From: Amycolatopsis azurea DSM 43854
Lineage (GTDB): Bacteria > Actinomycetota > Actinomycetes > Mycobacteriales > Pseudonocardiaceae
NCBI RefSeq assembly: GCF_001995215.1
Contig: NZ_MUXN01000025.1
Coordinates: 62,001-126,000, forward strand
Length of the DNA: 64,000 nucleotides
Reading direction: 5' to 3'
The notes beneath the pieces are model-generated. The model had not been told where the DNA came from. It searched no databases and was given only the letters and a program-made list of their open reading frames with translations. Every line of letters begins with the position of its first letter. The first letter of the stretch is position 1. A program made the position numbers and the translations under genes. This document shows, in pieces, positions 16,475 to 25,230 of the stretch.

Positions 16475-17651
16475 GTGCGATCGAGTATTCGACGGACTGG
16501 TGCCGTCGTGCTGTCCGCGGCGATTCTGGCGGGGTTGGCCGGGCAGGGGCAGGCAAACGCGTCCGCGGTGGCGGACAGTGGGCGCGGCGCGGTACAGGAG
16601 GCCATGGCCGGGCTGGTGGCGACCGGCACGGCCGGTGTCCAGGTGCGGCTGCACGATGACCGGAGCGACTGAACCGGCAGCGCCGGTGAGCGGCCGGCAC
16701 GGTGCGCCGTCGACCGATGGGAAGTTCCGCGCGGGCAGTACTACCAAGACCTTCGTGGCCACGGTCGTGCTCCAGCTCGTCGGCGAGGGCAAGGTGGACC
16801 TCGACGCCCCGGTCGACCGCTACTTGCCGAGGTTCGGCCTGGACCGCCGAATCACCGTCCGGATGCTGCTGCAGCACACCAGTGGCCTGTTCGACTACAT
16901 CGGCGACAGAAGTCCGGACGGCTCGACCTTCGAGCCCGGTATTCCCTTGGTAGGCAAGGAAGGTGCGGCGAACCGCTTCCACCACTACCGGCCGGACGAG
17001 CTGGTCCGGCTGTCGCTGGCCAAACCGGCACGCTTCGAACCCGGCACCCAGTGGCGCTACTCCAACACCAACTACATCCTGGCCGGACTCCTCGTCGAAC
17101 AAGCGACCGGCACCCCCTACGCCACGCAGGTCCAGCGCCGCATCCTCCAGCCCCTGCGGATGCACGACACCAGTCTCCCCGGCACCCGGACGACCATCCC
17201 CGGCGACCACGCCCACGCCTACCAGGCCTACCGCGACAACGGACGACTGACCACCGTCGACGTCACCCGGCAGAGCGCCACCTGGGCATGGGCCGCCGGT
17301 GAAATCGTCACGACCACCAAAGACCTCGACCGCTTCATCACCGCGCTGACCACCGGGAAGCTCCTGCCCCCACGGCTCTACGCGGAAATGGGCCGGATGA
17401 CGGAAGCAGGCAGCCCGACCCGGCAGTATGGCCTCGGGCTCGCCCGATACCAGCTCGGACCGGACTGCGTCGCGGTCGGCCACATCGGCGAGATCCCCGG
17501 CTACAAGACCTACCTGCTCAGCACACCGGACGGCAGCCGGCGCCTAGAGATCTCCACGACCCAGGGCGCACTCGACTACCAGGACGAAGCCCAGCAGACG
17601 AAGATCGAGAGGGCCGAGGTCAAACTCGTCGTCACCGCCCTCTGCGGCTGA
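16475..17651 (+). pseudogene. Disrupted secreted serine hydrolase (class C beta-lactamase / DD-peptidase family)
   Basis: The expected start is GTG 16475, with AAGGGAG 8 bp upstream and a good signal peptide (RSSIRRTGAVVLSAA, cleavage near ANA). This frame stops at TGA 16670-16672, right after GVQVRLHDDRSD, where relatives have Trp. The rest of the enzyme continues in another frame up to 17651 with nucleophile SxxK in AGSTTKTF, the YSN motif in WRYSNTNY, and HIG near the end in place of KTG. So a nonsense codon and a frameshift separate the export signal from the catalytic domain. An internal ATG at 16656 could make a leaderless 331-residue form. A sequencing error is the alternative. Confidence 0.7.
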
Positions 17652-17737
17652 GCGAGCGCACACGCCCTACGGGTCCTCGAGCTCGAAACCAGCCGCCCCA
17701 CGCCACAGCAAGAAAAACATTGCGAGCGATGGCCCAG

Positions 17738-17832
17738 TTCTCACACCAATTTTTCTGGAGCAAATCTGGAGCAGAACACCACCTACAACAGCGCTCAACG
17801 ACACCGGACCGCATCGAACTGAGCACAACTGC
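17738..17832. repeat. 95-bp diverged repeat, copy A
   Basis: It contains a tandem CTGGAGCA-A/G-ATCTGGAGCA motif near its left end and ACAACTGC at its right end. A second copy lies at 25095-25188 in the same orientation; by eye about 70% of positions agree, with TTCTCACAC, the CTGGAGCA pair and CCGCATCGA identical. The surrounding gap 17652-18075 has no gene. The two copies bracket the esterase and the conservon. Confidence 0.6.
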
Positions 17833-18010
17833 GCCAGCTTGTCCGATGATCTTCGGTGATTACCTGGAGATCCACTGCGGATCGCCTCAGAAACCTCAGG
17901 CGTTCCCCATGGACGACGACCAGGCAACGCCGGCCCGGTTGACTCTGATGACCGGCTTGCCCGCGCGACAGGCGCCGGCGCGAGCGCCCGGCTGGAAAAC
18001 TAGATCTTCC

Positions 18011-18062
18011 TTGACAAATTTTCTTGTCGGTGTGAGGCTCTGCTCGTCAGCGACAACGAGCA
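18011..18062 (+). promoter_or_regulatory. Promoter with two inverted repeats upstream of the carboxylesterase
   Basis: A TTGACA -35-like hexamer (18011-18016) overlaps the inverted repeat GACAA-n6-TTGTC (18013-18028). A second repeat, TGCTCGT-n8-ACGAGCA (18041-18062), lies next to the ribosome site (ACGGAGGA just before ATG 18076). Both look like repressor operators of the TetR/PadR size class, but no regulator gene is adjacent. A -10 box is not clear. Confidence 0.5.
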
Positions 18063-18075
18063 AACGGAGGACGAC

Positions 18076-19653
18076 ATGGGCAGGCGCATCGCGGCAGTGG
18101 TGATCGCGGCTTTACTGGGGACCGGGGGTGTCGCCACCGCGCAGGCACAGCCGTTCGGACAGGACGCCGCGGTGGTGCGGACCGACGCCGGTCCGGTGCG
18201 TGGCACGGTCGCGCCGGACACCAGAACATTCCTGGGCGTGCCCTACGCGGCCCCGCCCGTCGGCAACCTGCGCTGGCAACCACCCCGGCCGGCGCCACGC
18301 TGGACCGCGCCGAGAGACGCGACGAGGCCGGCGTCGCCGTGCGCCCAGCCCCAGAGCATCGGTCCGGCCAGCGAGATCGAGGACTGCCTGTACGTCAACG
18401 TCACCACGCCGAGGACGGCCGGGCTCAAGCCGGTCATGGTGTGGCTGCACGGCGGCGGCAACGCCTTCGGCGCGGGCGGCGACTACGACGCGCGGCGCTT
18501 GGCCGTCGGCGGCGACGTCGTCGTGGTCACGCTGAACTACCGGCTCGGCGTCTTCGGTTTCCTCGGCCTGCCCCAGCTCGACGGCGGCGGCACGTTCGGG
18601 CTGCAGGACCAGCAGGCGGCGCTGCGCTGGGTGCAGCGCAACGCGGTGGCGTTCGGCGGGAACCCGGGCAACGTCACGCTGTTCGGCCAGTCCGGCGGCT
18701 CGTACGACATCTGCGGGCAGCTCACTTCGCCGTCGGCACGCGGGCTGTTCCAGCGGGCGATCATGGAGAGCGGGTCGTGCTCGATGACCTGGCCGCGGAA
18801 CGGCGTCAACCCGGGCATCCCGGCCGGCTCGCCGTGGCAGCCGCAGGCTTCGGCGGACGCACAGGGTGCCACGCTGGCGGCGTCACTCGGCTGCCCTGCC
18901 GGACCGTCCCAAGTGGACTGTCTACGCGGGATCCCGGTGCCGCGGCTGCTGACCGCGACACAGAGCGCCGCGCTGCCGGCGGTGGCGTACGGCAACCGCG
19001 TGCTGCCGCGGCGCCCCGACCGGGCACTGGCCGACGGGCACTACGCCAAGATCCCGGTGATCTCCGGGACCAACCTCGACGAACAGCGCCTCGCGACAGC
19101 GTTCCTGCCCCAGGCCTTCACCGAGGTCGGCTACCAGCAGCTGCTCGTCGACGCGTTCGGCACCACGGCACCCGAAGTCGCGGCGAAGTACCCGTCGAGC
19201 GCGTACGAGTCCCCGGCCGTCGCGTGGGCCACGGTGGCGACCGACCGCGTCTGGTCCTGCACGCAGGTGACCGACCAGCGCACCCTCGCCCGCTCCGTGC
19301 CTACGTACAGCTATGAGTTCGCCGACCGGACCGCGCCCGCGCCGTTCCCGTTCCCGAAGGGCCTCCCGTCCGGCGCCTACCACGGTGCGGAGATGGGGTA
19401 CTTGTTCGACCTCAACGGCGTGCCCACGCAGCTGAACGCCGAGCAGCGGGCCTTGTCCGACCGAATGATCCGCTACTGGACGACCTTCGCCCGCACCGGC
19501 GACCCGAACGGGCCGGGCACCCCGGCGTGGCCACGCTTCGGCGGTGGCACGACTTTGTCTCTCGTCCCGGGTGCACCGCGGACGGTTGGCCTGGCCGCCG
19601 AACACAACTGTGCTTTCTGGGCGAATGTTCAAACTGGGAACACCCGGCATTGA
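18076..19653 (+). CDS. Secreted type-B carboxylesterase
   Basis: A 525-residue exported enzyme with signal peptide 1-25 (ends AQAQP). It has the full carboxylesterase layout: FLGVPYAAPPVGNLRW (52-67), the EDCLYVNV signature (102-109), oxyanion HGGGN (125-129), nucleophile Ser206 in GQSGGS, and the catalytic His probably in GAYHGAEMGYLF. ATG 18076 has a CGGAGGA box upstream. It hydrolyses carboxyl esters outside the cell; the physiological substrate is unknown. It is monocistronic and ends at a perfect palindrome shared with the convergent P450 gene. Confidence 0.85.
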   Translation: MGRRIAAVVIAALLGTGGVATAQAQPFGQDAAVVRTDAGPVRGTVAPDTRTFLGVPYAAPPVGNLRWQPPRPAPRWTAPRDATRPASPCAQPQSIGPASEIEDCLYVNVTTPRTAGLKPVMVWLHGGGNAFGAGGDYDARRLAVGGDVVVVTLNYRLGVFGFLGLPQLDGGGTFGLQDQQAALRWVQRNAVAFGGNPGNVTLFGQSGGSYDICGQLTSPSARGLFQRAIMESGSCSMTWPRNGVNPGIPAGSPWQPQASADAQGATLAASLGCPAGPSQVDCLRGIPVPRLLTATQSAALPAVAYGNRVLPRRPDRALADGHYAKIPVISGTNLDEQRLATAFLPQAFTEVGYQQLLVDAFGTTAPEVAAKYPSSAYESPAVAWATVATDRVWSCTQVTDQRTLARSVPTYSYEFADRTAPAPFPFPKGLPSGAYHGAEMGYLFDLNGVPTQLNAEQRALSDRMIRYWTTFARTGDPNGPGTPAWPRFGGGTTLSLVPGAPRTVGLAAEHNCAFWANVQTGNTRH

Positions 19654-19658
19654 TGGCT

Positions 19659-19708
19659 CGGTGAGTGTGGCTTTCACCGCGGATCCGCGGTGAAAGCCAC
19701 ACTCACCG
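19659..19708. terminator. Perfect 50-bp palindrome between convergent genes
   Basis: Arms 19659-19683 and 19684-19708 are exact complements with no loop base; the centre is GGATCC. The arm core GTGAGTGTGGCTTTCACC resembles, but is not the same as, the GCGAAAGTGGCTTTCGC family. It sits between the esterase stop (19653) and the P450 stop (19712), so it probably terminates both. Confidence 0.75.
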
Positions 19709-19711
19709 CAT

Positions 19712-20929
19712 TCACTTGAGGCGTACCGGAAGACTCGTGTGCCCGTTCGAAATGAACGACGGCATCTTCTCCAGCTCGGAAACCTCCGCCGCCAGGGCCA
19801 GATCGGGGAACCGCTCGAACAGAGCCGGTAGTGCGAGTTCCGCCTCCAGCCGCGCCAAGGGCGCGCCGAGACAGTAGTGCACGCCGTGCCCGAACGACAG
19901 GTGCTGGCTCTTCGACTCCCGCGAAAGCCGGAACTCGTCCGAGTCGGAACCGTGCGCCTCGGGCGAGCGACCCGCCGCCGCGTACGAAGCCAGGATCGCC
20001 TCGCCCGCCTTGATGTGCACCCCGTCGATCTCGATGTCCTCCACCGCGTACCGCAGCGGAAGGTTCGCGATCGGCGCCTGCCACCGCATGGTCTCGTCGA
20101 TCACCTCGGCCCAGGTGTGCTCCCCGGAGCGCACCTTCGCCAGCTCCTCCGGATGCGTCAGCAGCGCCAGGATCGCGTGGTGCAACAGATTCACCGTGGT
20201 CTCGTGCCCGGCCGAGATCATCAGGATCAGCGTGTCGATCAGCTCGGCCTCCTCGAGCACCGAACCGTCCTCGTCCCGCGCGGCGATCAGACCGCTGGCG
20301 AGGTCGTCGCCGGGGTTCTCCCGTCCGCTCGCCACCAGTTGCCCGAGAATCCCGTACATCAGCACGCCGTTCGCCTGCGCCTCCTCGGCGCTGAGCGAGG
20401 TGTTGAACACCCCGTCCACCGCGCGCCGCAGATCCGGCCGGTGCTCCTCGGGCACGCCGAACAGCTGGCAGATCACCTCGATCGGCAGCGGATAGGCGAA
20501 GTTCTCCCTCAGGTCCACCGAGTCCGGCCCGGCGGCGAGCCGGTCCAGCAGGCCGGTGGTCAGCTGCTCGACCCACGGCCGCAGTGCTTCCACGCGGCGC
20601 GGGGTGAACGCCTTCGACACCAGCGAACGGAGCCGCCGGTGGTCGCCACCGTAGGCGGTGAACATGTTCTGCACCGAGACCCAGATCCGCAGCGGCCAGT
20701 CCTCGGGGATCTCACCGTCGCGGTAGGCCGCCCAGTGCAGGTTCGGGTTCTTCGACACCCGCGGGTCGGACAGCAGTTTCCGCAGCAGCTCCGGCTGGGT
20801 TACTGACCACGCCACCACTTCGCCAGGGAGTTCCACCAGCGTCGCGGCTCCGCGGGCGCGGAGTTCGGCGCCTTCGGTGTGGATGTCACGGCCGTTGGGA
20901 TCGAGGACGAACGGGCGGGCTGGTGCCAT
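19712..20929 (-). CDS. Cytochrome P450, CYP154-like, last gene of the conservon
   Basis: A 405-residue P450 with all standard elements: I-helix AGHETT, K-helix ETMR (ExxR intact), and heme-binding FGHGVHYCLGAP. The N-terminus PFVLDPNGRDIH matches actinobacterial CYP154 relatives, which often sit next to a CYP157 in conservons. It is presumably the catalytically competent partner of the preceding, ExxR-less P450. Its start overlaps the end of that gene by 130 bp. The redox partner is not encoded nearby. Confidence 0.85.
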   Translation of the reverse strand: MAPARPFVLDPNGRDIHTEGAELRARGAATLVELPGEVVAWSVTQPELLRKLLSDPRVSKNPNLHWAAYRDGEIPEDWPLRIWVSVQNMFTAYGGDHRRLRSLVSKAFTPRRVEALRPWVEQLTTGLLDRLAAGPDSVDLRENFAYPLPIEVICQLFGVPEEHRPDLRRAVDGVFNTSLSAEEAQANGVLMYGILGQLVASGRENPGDDLASGLIAARDEDGSVLEEAELIDTLILMISAGHETTVNLLHHAILALLTHPEELAKVRSGEHTWAEVIDETMRWQAPIANLPLRYAVEDIEIDGVHIKAGEAILASYAAAGRSPEAHGSDSDEFRLSRESKSQHLSFGHGVHYCLGAPLARLEAELALPALFERFPDLALAAEVSELEKMPSFISNGHTSLPVRLK

Positions 20930-22179
20930 GGGTGCTCTCCTGTCGGGTCGGGAACGGGACTGGCCGGTGCGACGACGGGGGTGAACAGGACCGGGAGACC
21001 GGCCAGCGCGCGGTGGAACGGGCCCGGCCGCCAGCGCAATTCGGCGTCCGGCACGGCCAGGCGCACATCCGGCAGCGCGTCGAGCAGGGTCTCGATGGCG
21101 GTGGTGGCGATCAGCCGCGCCGGGCCCTGCGCCGGGCAGGAGTGCACCCCGGCGCTCCAGGCGACGTGCGCCCGGTTACCGGCCCGCTGGGCGTCGCCCA
21201 GCTCGGGATCGGTGTTGGCGGCGGCGAAACTGATCACCACGGGCTCGTCGGCAGGCAGGCGCGTGCCCATCAGGTCGGCCGCCGGATAGGGGTAACCGGC
21301 GGAGTAGTTGGCCATCGGCGGGTCGCTCCAGAGGATCTCCTCCAGCGCGTCCTCCACGTGCAGGCTGCCGCCTGCCAGGTCCCCGGCGAAACGCTCGTCC
21401 ACCAGCAGCAACCGAACCCCGTTGGCGATCAGGTTCTGCTGCGGTTCGGTGCCCGCGCCCATCAGCAGCACCAGCTGGTGAAGCATCTCCTCGTCGGTCA
21501 GCCTTGAGGGATGCGCCATCATCCACGAGGGCACGTCCTGGCTCGGCTGCCGCCGCTTGAGCGCCAGCAGGTCCAGCATGGCCGCGGTCAGCTCGGCGTT
21601 GGCGCGCTCCGGATCCACCATGTCGAAGATCCCGCGCATCCCCGCGGTGAGCCGCTCGCCCAATTCCGGCGGGCAGCCGAAGAGGTGGTTGAACACCTGG
21701 AGGGAAAGGGTTCCGGCGTACTCGGTGAGCAGGTCCGCCCGGCCGTTCCTGGAGAACTTCGCGATCAGCTCCCGCGCGGTCTTCTCCACGTAGCCCAGAA
21801 GGGCGTGCGGGTTCACCCGCGAGATGCTGTCGGTGACCGCGCTGCGGTAGCGCGCGTGCACCGCGCCGTCGGTGAACAGGCAGTTCGGCCGGTAGCCCAT
21901 CATCGGCATCACCGGGTTGTCCGGCGGCTGACTGGCCTGCCAGCGGCGCGGGTCCCGCGGATAGGTCTGCGGGGAGCGCAGCACGTCCAGCGCGGCCTCG
22001 TAGCTCAGTACCAGGCTCGCGTTCACCCCTGGCGCCAGCTCGACCGGCGCGACGTGGCCGTGTTCCTTGCGCATCCGCGCGTAGACCACAGCCGGGTTCG
22101 CGGCGAACTCCTCGTCGTAGAGCGGGGTTCGCGTGGCGTGAGCGGGACAACCGGGGGGTGGGGTGGCGGGAACGGTCAC
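20800..22179 (-). CDS. Cytochrome P450, CYP157-like with no ExxR motif
   Basis: A 459-residue P450 starting at GTG 22179, overlapping the GTPase gene stop by 4 bp. The heme Cys is present in WSAGVHSCPAQG, and the I-helix reads MGAGTEPQ. At the K-helix the usual ExxR is replaced by EEILW, the trait of the CYP157 group, which folds and binds heme without the Glu-Arg pair. The last ~43 residues run through the first 130 bp of the next P450 gene, so the natural C-terminus is unusually long. Substrate unknown; a regulatory or ligand-sensing role within the conservon is possible. Confidence 0.85.
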   Translation of the reverse strand: MTVPATPPPGCPAHATRTPLYDEEFAANPAVVYARMRKEHGHVAPVELAPGVNASLVLSYEAALDVLRSPQTYPRDPRRWQASQPPDNPVMPMMGYRPNCLFTDGAVHARYRSAVTDSISRVNPHALLGYVEKTARELIAKFSRNGRADLLTEYAGTLSLQVFNHLFGCPPELGERLTAGMRGIFDMVDPERANAELTAAMLDLLALKRRQPSQDVPSWMMAHPSRLTDEEMLHQLVLLMGAGTEPQQNLIANGVRLLLVDERFAGDLAGGSLHVEDALEEILWSDPPMANYSAGYPYPAADLMGTRLPADEPVVISFAAANTDPELGDAQRAGNRAHVAWSAGVHSCPAQGPARLIATTAIETLLDALPDVRLAVPDAELRWRPGPFHRALAGLPVLFTPVVAPASPVPDPTGEHPWHQPARSSSIPTAVTSTPKAPNSAPAEPRRWWNSLAKWWRGQ

Positions 22180-22772
22180 GGATGCTCCTGGCGGACGGGA
22201 GTGAACAGGTAGTCGACCAGGCTGATCAGCGCCGAGGCGGCGGACGCGCGATCGCGGGCGTCACAAGTGACCAGCCGGGTCTCGGGTAGCAGATCGAGCG
22301 CCTCGCGCAGCTCGGCCTCGGGGAAACGTGGCGCGCCGTCGAACTGGTTGACCGCCACCGCGTAGGGCAGGTCCAGTTCCTCCAGCAGGCCCATCACGTC
22401 GAAGGAGTCCTGCAGGCGGCTGGGATCGACCAGCACCAGTGCCCCGAGCGCGCCGTGGGCCAGGTCCTTCCACATCTGCGTGAACCGCTGCTGGCCCGGG
22501 GCGCCGAAGAGGTAGAGCACCACCTCGTCGCTCAGTGTCAGGCGTCCGAAGTCCATGGCCACCGTGGTGGTGTCCTTGCCGCGCACGCCGGACAGGTCGT
22601 CGACCAGTGCGCCCGCCTGGGTCATCCGCTCCTCGGTGCGCAGCGGGCGGATCTCCGAGAGCGTGCCGACAAAGGTGGTCTTCCCCACCGCGAACGGGCC
22701 GACGATGAGGATCTTCACCGAGGTCCGGACCGAGGCGGGAACGTATCGGTCAGGTGAGAGCACGGAGGCCAT
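22176..22772 (-). CDS. cvnD: Conservon small GTPase CvnD
   Basis: A 198-residue MglA/Rab-like GTPase. P-loop GPFAVGKTT lies near residues 25-33; the switch II region is LFGAPGQQRF with Gln; the base-recognition motif is NQFD instead of NKxD, as in other CvnD proteins. It presumably cycles under the roadblock protein CvnB and signals from the membrane kinase-like CvnA. The start ATG 22772 lies 23 bp inside the end of cvnC. Confidence 0.9.
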   Translation of the reverse strand: MASVLSPDRYVPASVRTSVKILIVGPFAVGKTTFVGTLSEIRPLRTEERMTQAGALVDDLSGVRGKDTTTVAMDFGRLTLSDEVVLYLFGAPGQQRFTQMWKDLAHGALGALVLVDPSRLQDSFDVMGLLEELDLPYAVAVNQFDGAPRFPEAELREALDLLPETRLVTCDARDRASAASALISLVDYLFTPVRQEHP

Positions 22773-23103
22773 CGAGTACCTTCTGCAGGAGTTGCTGGTC
22801 GGGGACTTCGGTCTCGCGCACCGCGGCCCGTGATTCGATGTGCCCGCTGTCGAGCAGGTCCGACAACAGCACCTTGGTGACGCTGGTGGGCAGCTTGAGA
22901 TGCGCGGCCACCTCCGCGACGGCCAGCGCGCCGCCCCTGCACAGCTCCATCACCCGCCGTTTTTCCGGGCTCAGCCCGGTCATCGGCGCCCAGGTGGCCA
23001 GCACCACGGTGGCCACGTCCAGGGTGTTGCGGGTCGGATGGGCCCGGCCCTCGGTGACCACGTGCGGCCGAACCAGCGCCCGTTCCCGCCGCTGCCAGCT
23101 CAT
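22750..23103 (-). CDS. cvnC: Conservon DUF742 protein CvnC
   Basis: A 117-residue protein with the DUF742 pattern: RPHVVTEGRAHPTRNTLDV near the N-terminus, GLSPEKRRVMELCRG, then a winged-helix-like segment SVAEVAAHLKLP-type (here LAVAEVAAHLKLP) and LLSDLLDSGHIE. ATG 23103 overlaps the cvnB stop by 4 bp. In conservons it forms a complex with CvnD and CvnB; a direct DNA-binding role is not established. Confidence 0.9.
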   Translation of the reverse strand: MSWQRRERALVRPHVVTEGRAHPTRNTLDVATVVLATWAPMTGLSPEKRRVMELCRGGALAVAEVAAHLKLPTSVTKVLLSDLLDSGHIESRAAVRETEVPDQQLLQKVLDGLRALT

Positions 23104-23528
23104 GCCGGGTTGCCGGGTCCCTCGGCCGGAAAGCGCGGCGGCGCGGTGAGTTCCTGGCCGAGTCTTTGCACCAGCTCTTGCAATCGCGAGGAAACGCCCT
23201 CGATGTCCACCCGGCCGGTGGTGGACACCGCGACGTAGGCGCCCTGTCCGGCGGAGGTCAGGAAGACGAACCCGCCGTCGAATTCGATCAGCGTCTGCCG
23301 CCACTGCTCCGGCGGCTGACGGCAGAACTCGCCGGTGGCGCGGGCGAGCGACTGGAGCCCGGAGACCGCGGCGGCGGTGCGCTCGGCGTCCTCCACGGTG
23401 ATTCCCTGCGAATGGGCCATCAGCAGGCCGTCGGCCGAGAGCAGCACCGCGGAGATGGTCTCCGGCATCTGCAGGGCCTGATCGAGCATCCAGCCCAACC
23501 GGTTGTTGGTGGTGACGGAGCTGCTCAC
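23100..23528 (-). CDS. cvnB: Conservon roadblock/LC7 protein CvnB
   Basis: A 142-residue roadblock/LC7 protein starting at GTG 23528, with an AAAGGGA box 6 bp upstream and a GTGA overlap with cvnA. The fold signature is visible: ISAVLLSADGLLMAHSQGI, then AERTAAAVSGLQSLA, and a final strand GAYVAVSTTGRVD. Roadblock proteins dimerise and act as GTPase regulators, here for CvnD. Confidence 0.9.
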   Translation of the reverse strand: MSSSVTTNNRLGWMLDQALQMPETISAVLLSADGLLMAHSQGITVEDAERTAAAVSGLQSLARATGEFCRQPPEQWRQTLIEFDGGFVFLTSAGQGAYVAVSTTGRVDIEGVSSRLQELVQRLGQELTAPPRFPAEGPGNPA

Positions 23529-24865
23529 TGGAAATCCCTTTCGACATCGGTGGAAGAAGCGCGGCCCTGGCGGGTGCCGCGCTGCCAGGCCGTGGCCGTG
23601 GCGACCGGGCTGTTGTTCACCGGGGACTCGGTCCCTTCCGGCGCGGCGGACGGCGGCACCTGAACCGACAACGTGGTGGTGGCCGCCCCGGACACCGGGG
23701 CACGTCGACGACGGCGAGGCAGGCCGTGCGCGGTCGTGCCCAGTTCCTCGGCCGGTTCGGCCGGCTGCGGTTCCGGCGCGGGAACGCGCACGTGCGGGGT
23801 CGGGCTGGGAGTGATCGCGGCAGGGCTGGCAGGCGCGGCCAGCGACGGGACTTCCTGCGGTGCCGGCGCCGGGACGGCAGCGCGGGTGAGCAGCTCGCTC
23901 GGCAGGAACAGCACCGCGCGCACCCCGCCGAAGGGCGAGCGCATGTCCACCGAGACGCGGAAGCCGTAGCGTTGGGAAAGCACGCCGATGACGGCGAAAC
24001 CGATCCGCGGCGGCACACCGAGCGCGGCGATGTCCTGACCGCCGTGGCCTTCCAGTAGCCACCCCGCGCGCTGCACCGCTTCCACCGTCATGCCGACCCC
24101 GGCGTCGTCGATGACGATCGCCAGCCCGTTGTGTGCCTGCTGGAAGCTGACCTGCACGGGTGAGCCGGGCTGCGAGTGGCGGGCGCCGTTGTCCATCAGC
24201 TCCGCCACCGCGAGCACCACCGGTTCCACGGCCTGGCTGACCACCGCGGTGTCCGAAGGCGCCGGGATCTGCACGCGCGCGTAGTCGCGGATGCGGCCGG
24301 TGGCCCCGCGCACCACGTCGGTCAGGGTCGCGGCGGAGCGCTGCAGGCCCGGCCACGAACCGCAGAGCACGGCGGTCGCCTGGGCGCGGCGGCCCAGCTG
24401 CGAGTTCGCGTGGTCCAGTCCGAGCAGGCCGTCGAGCACGTCGGGATTGTCGTGCTGCTCCTCCATCGCCGAGATCAGCACCTGCTGCTCCCCCGCGAGG
24501 TTCTGCACCGTGCGCATCATCGCGCGCAGGGTGGCGGCGGCGGATTCGGCGGCGTCGCGGCGGGTCTGGCCGGTCAGCTCGCTGATCACCGCGAGCAGTT
24601 CGCGGTGGGGGTCCTCGCCGTTGACGGCACGCAAGGGGCCGGGCACGGTCACGGCCTGATTGGCCTGCGCCTCGACGATCGCGGGCAATCGCCGGTGCAA
24701 CAGGTGCCAGTTCTCCTCCTCACGGGCGCGGAGTTCGGCCAGCAGCTGCTCACCACGACGGCCGGTGTTGACGGTGACCCGGCGCTGGCGCACCAGCAGC
24801 AGCGCGAAGGCCGCGGCGAGCAGCGAGACACAGATCAGCGCTGCCGTCAGCAGGGGGTACTCCAT
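23525..24865 (-). CDS. cvnA: Conservon membrane sensor ATPase CvnA
   Basis: A 446-residue protein with one N-terminal membrane helix (residues 5-24) and a nitrate/sulfonate-sensor-like helical region. It has a GHKL ATPase domain (ELMDNGARHSQPGS N box; DDAGVGM G1 box) but no recognisable phospho-acceptor His box, as usual for CvnA. The last 140 residues are a low-complexity Pro/Ala/Glu linker that ends basic. It is the first gene of the operon. Conservons of Streptomyces control development and antibiotic onset, so a similar role is likely here. Confidence 0.9.
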   Translation of the reverse strand: MEYPLLTAALICVSLLAAAFALLLVRQRRVTVNTGRRGEQLLAELRAREEENWHLLHRRLPAIVEAQANQAVTVPGPLRAVNGEDPHRELLAVISELTGQTRRDAAESAAATLRAMMRTVQNLAGEQQVLISAMEEQHDNPDVLDGLLGLDHANSQLGRRAQATAVLCGSWPGLQRSAATLTDVVRGATGRIRDYARVQIPAPSDTAVVSQAVEPVVLAVAELMDNGARHSQPGSPVQVSFQQAHNGLAIVIDDAGVGMTVEAVQRAGWLLEGHGGQDIAALGVPPRIGFAVIGVLSQRYGFRVSVDMRSPFGGVRAVLFLPSELLTRAAVPAPAPQEVPSLAAPASPAAITPSPTPHVRVPAPEPQPAEPAEELGTTAHGLPRRRRRAPVSGAATTTLSVQVPPSAAPEGTESPVNNSPVATATAWQRGTRQGRASSTDVERDFQ

Positions 24866-25094
24866 GAAATCCTCACGCTCGACAGGGCAAGGACGCCTGG
24901 GCCGAGCCGGGGATCATGCGGCAGCTCCACGGCATCGGGGATCGAAGGACGTCATCAGCAGCGAGTACCGTAGCGCAAACACGCCGTGAGCGGCAGCCGC
25001 TTCCCGCCAGAAAAGTGGTTCTGTGCTGGGTAAGCCCGATCGGCCGGGCCGGGCGTCCACGGCATTCACTCACGGCTGTCCCCGACAGACCGAC

Positions 25095-25188
25095 TTCTCA
25101 CACTGATTTCCTGGAGCAGATCTGGAGCACGCCGTCGGTTACAGCTGCACGCGACGACGTCGAACCGCATCGAGCAGACAACAACTGC
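25095..25188. repeat. 94-bp diverged repeat, copy B
   Basis: This is the partner of copy A at 17738-17832, same orientation, with the same tandem CTGGAGCA-n-ATCTGGAGCA motif and the closing ACAACTGC. The gap 24866-25230 around it has no gene; its left part must hold the cvnA promoter, but no clear -35/-10 pair is visible. Confidence 0.6.
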
Positions 25189-25230
25189 TAAGGAACACGC
25201 GAGTTCCGGCGGACGGCCGATGGCTTCGGG

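Noticed and set aside
15909..17483. A 524-codon frame on the minus strand
   Set aside because: Antisense to the serine hydrolase, with shadow-type composition and no recognisable domain.
16086..17651. A 521-codon frame read as one intact hydrolase
   Set aside because: Its first ~190 codons lack a signal peptide and any protein-like pattern; the real N-terminus with signal peptide lies in another frame from 16475.
19712..22179. Two P450 genes as part of a natural-product cluster
   Set aside because: They are fused in order and by overlap to CvnA-D, so they belong to a conservon; no synthase or thioesterase gene is nearby.
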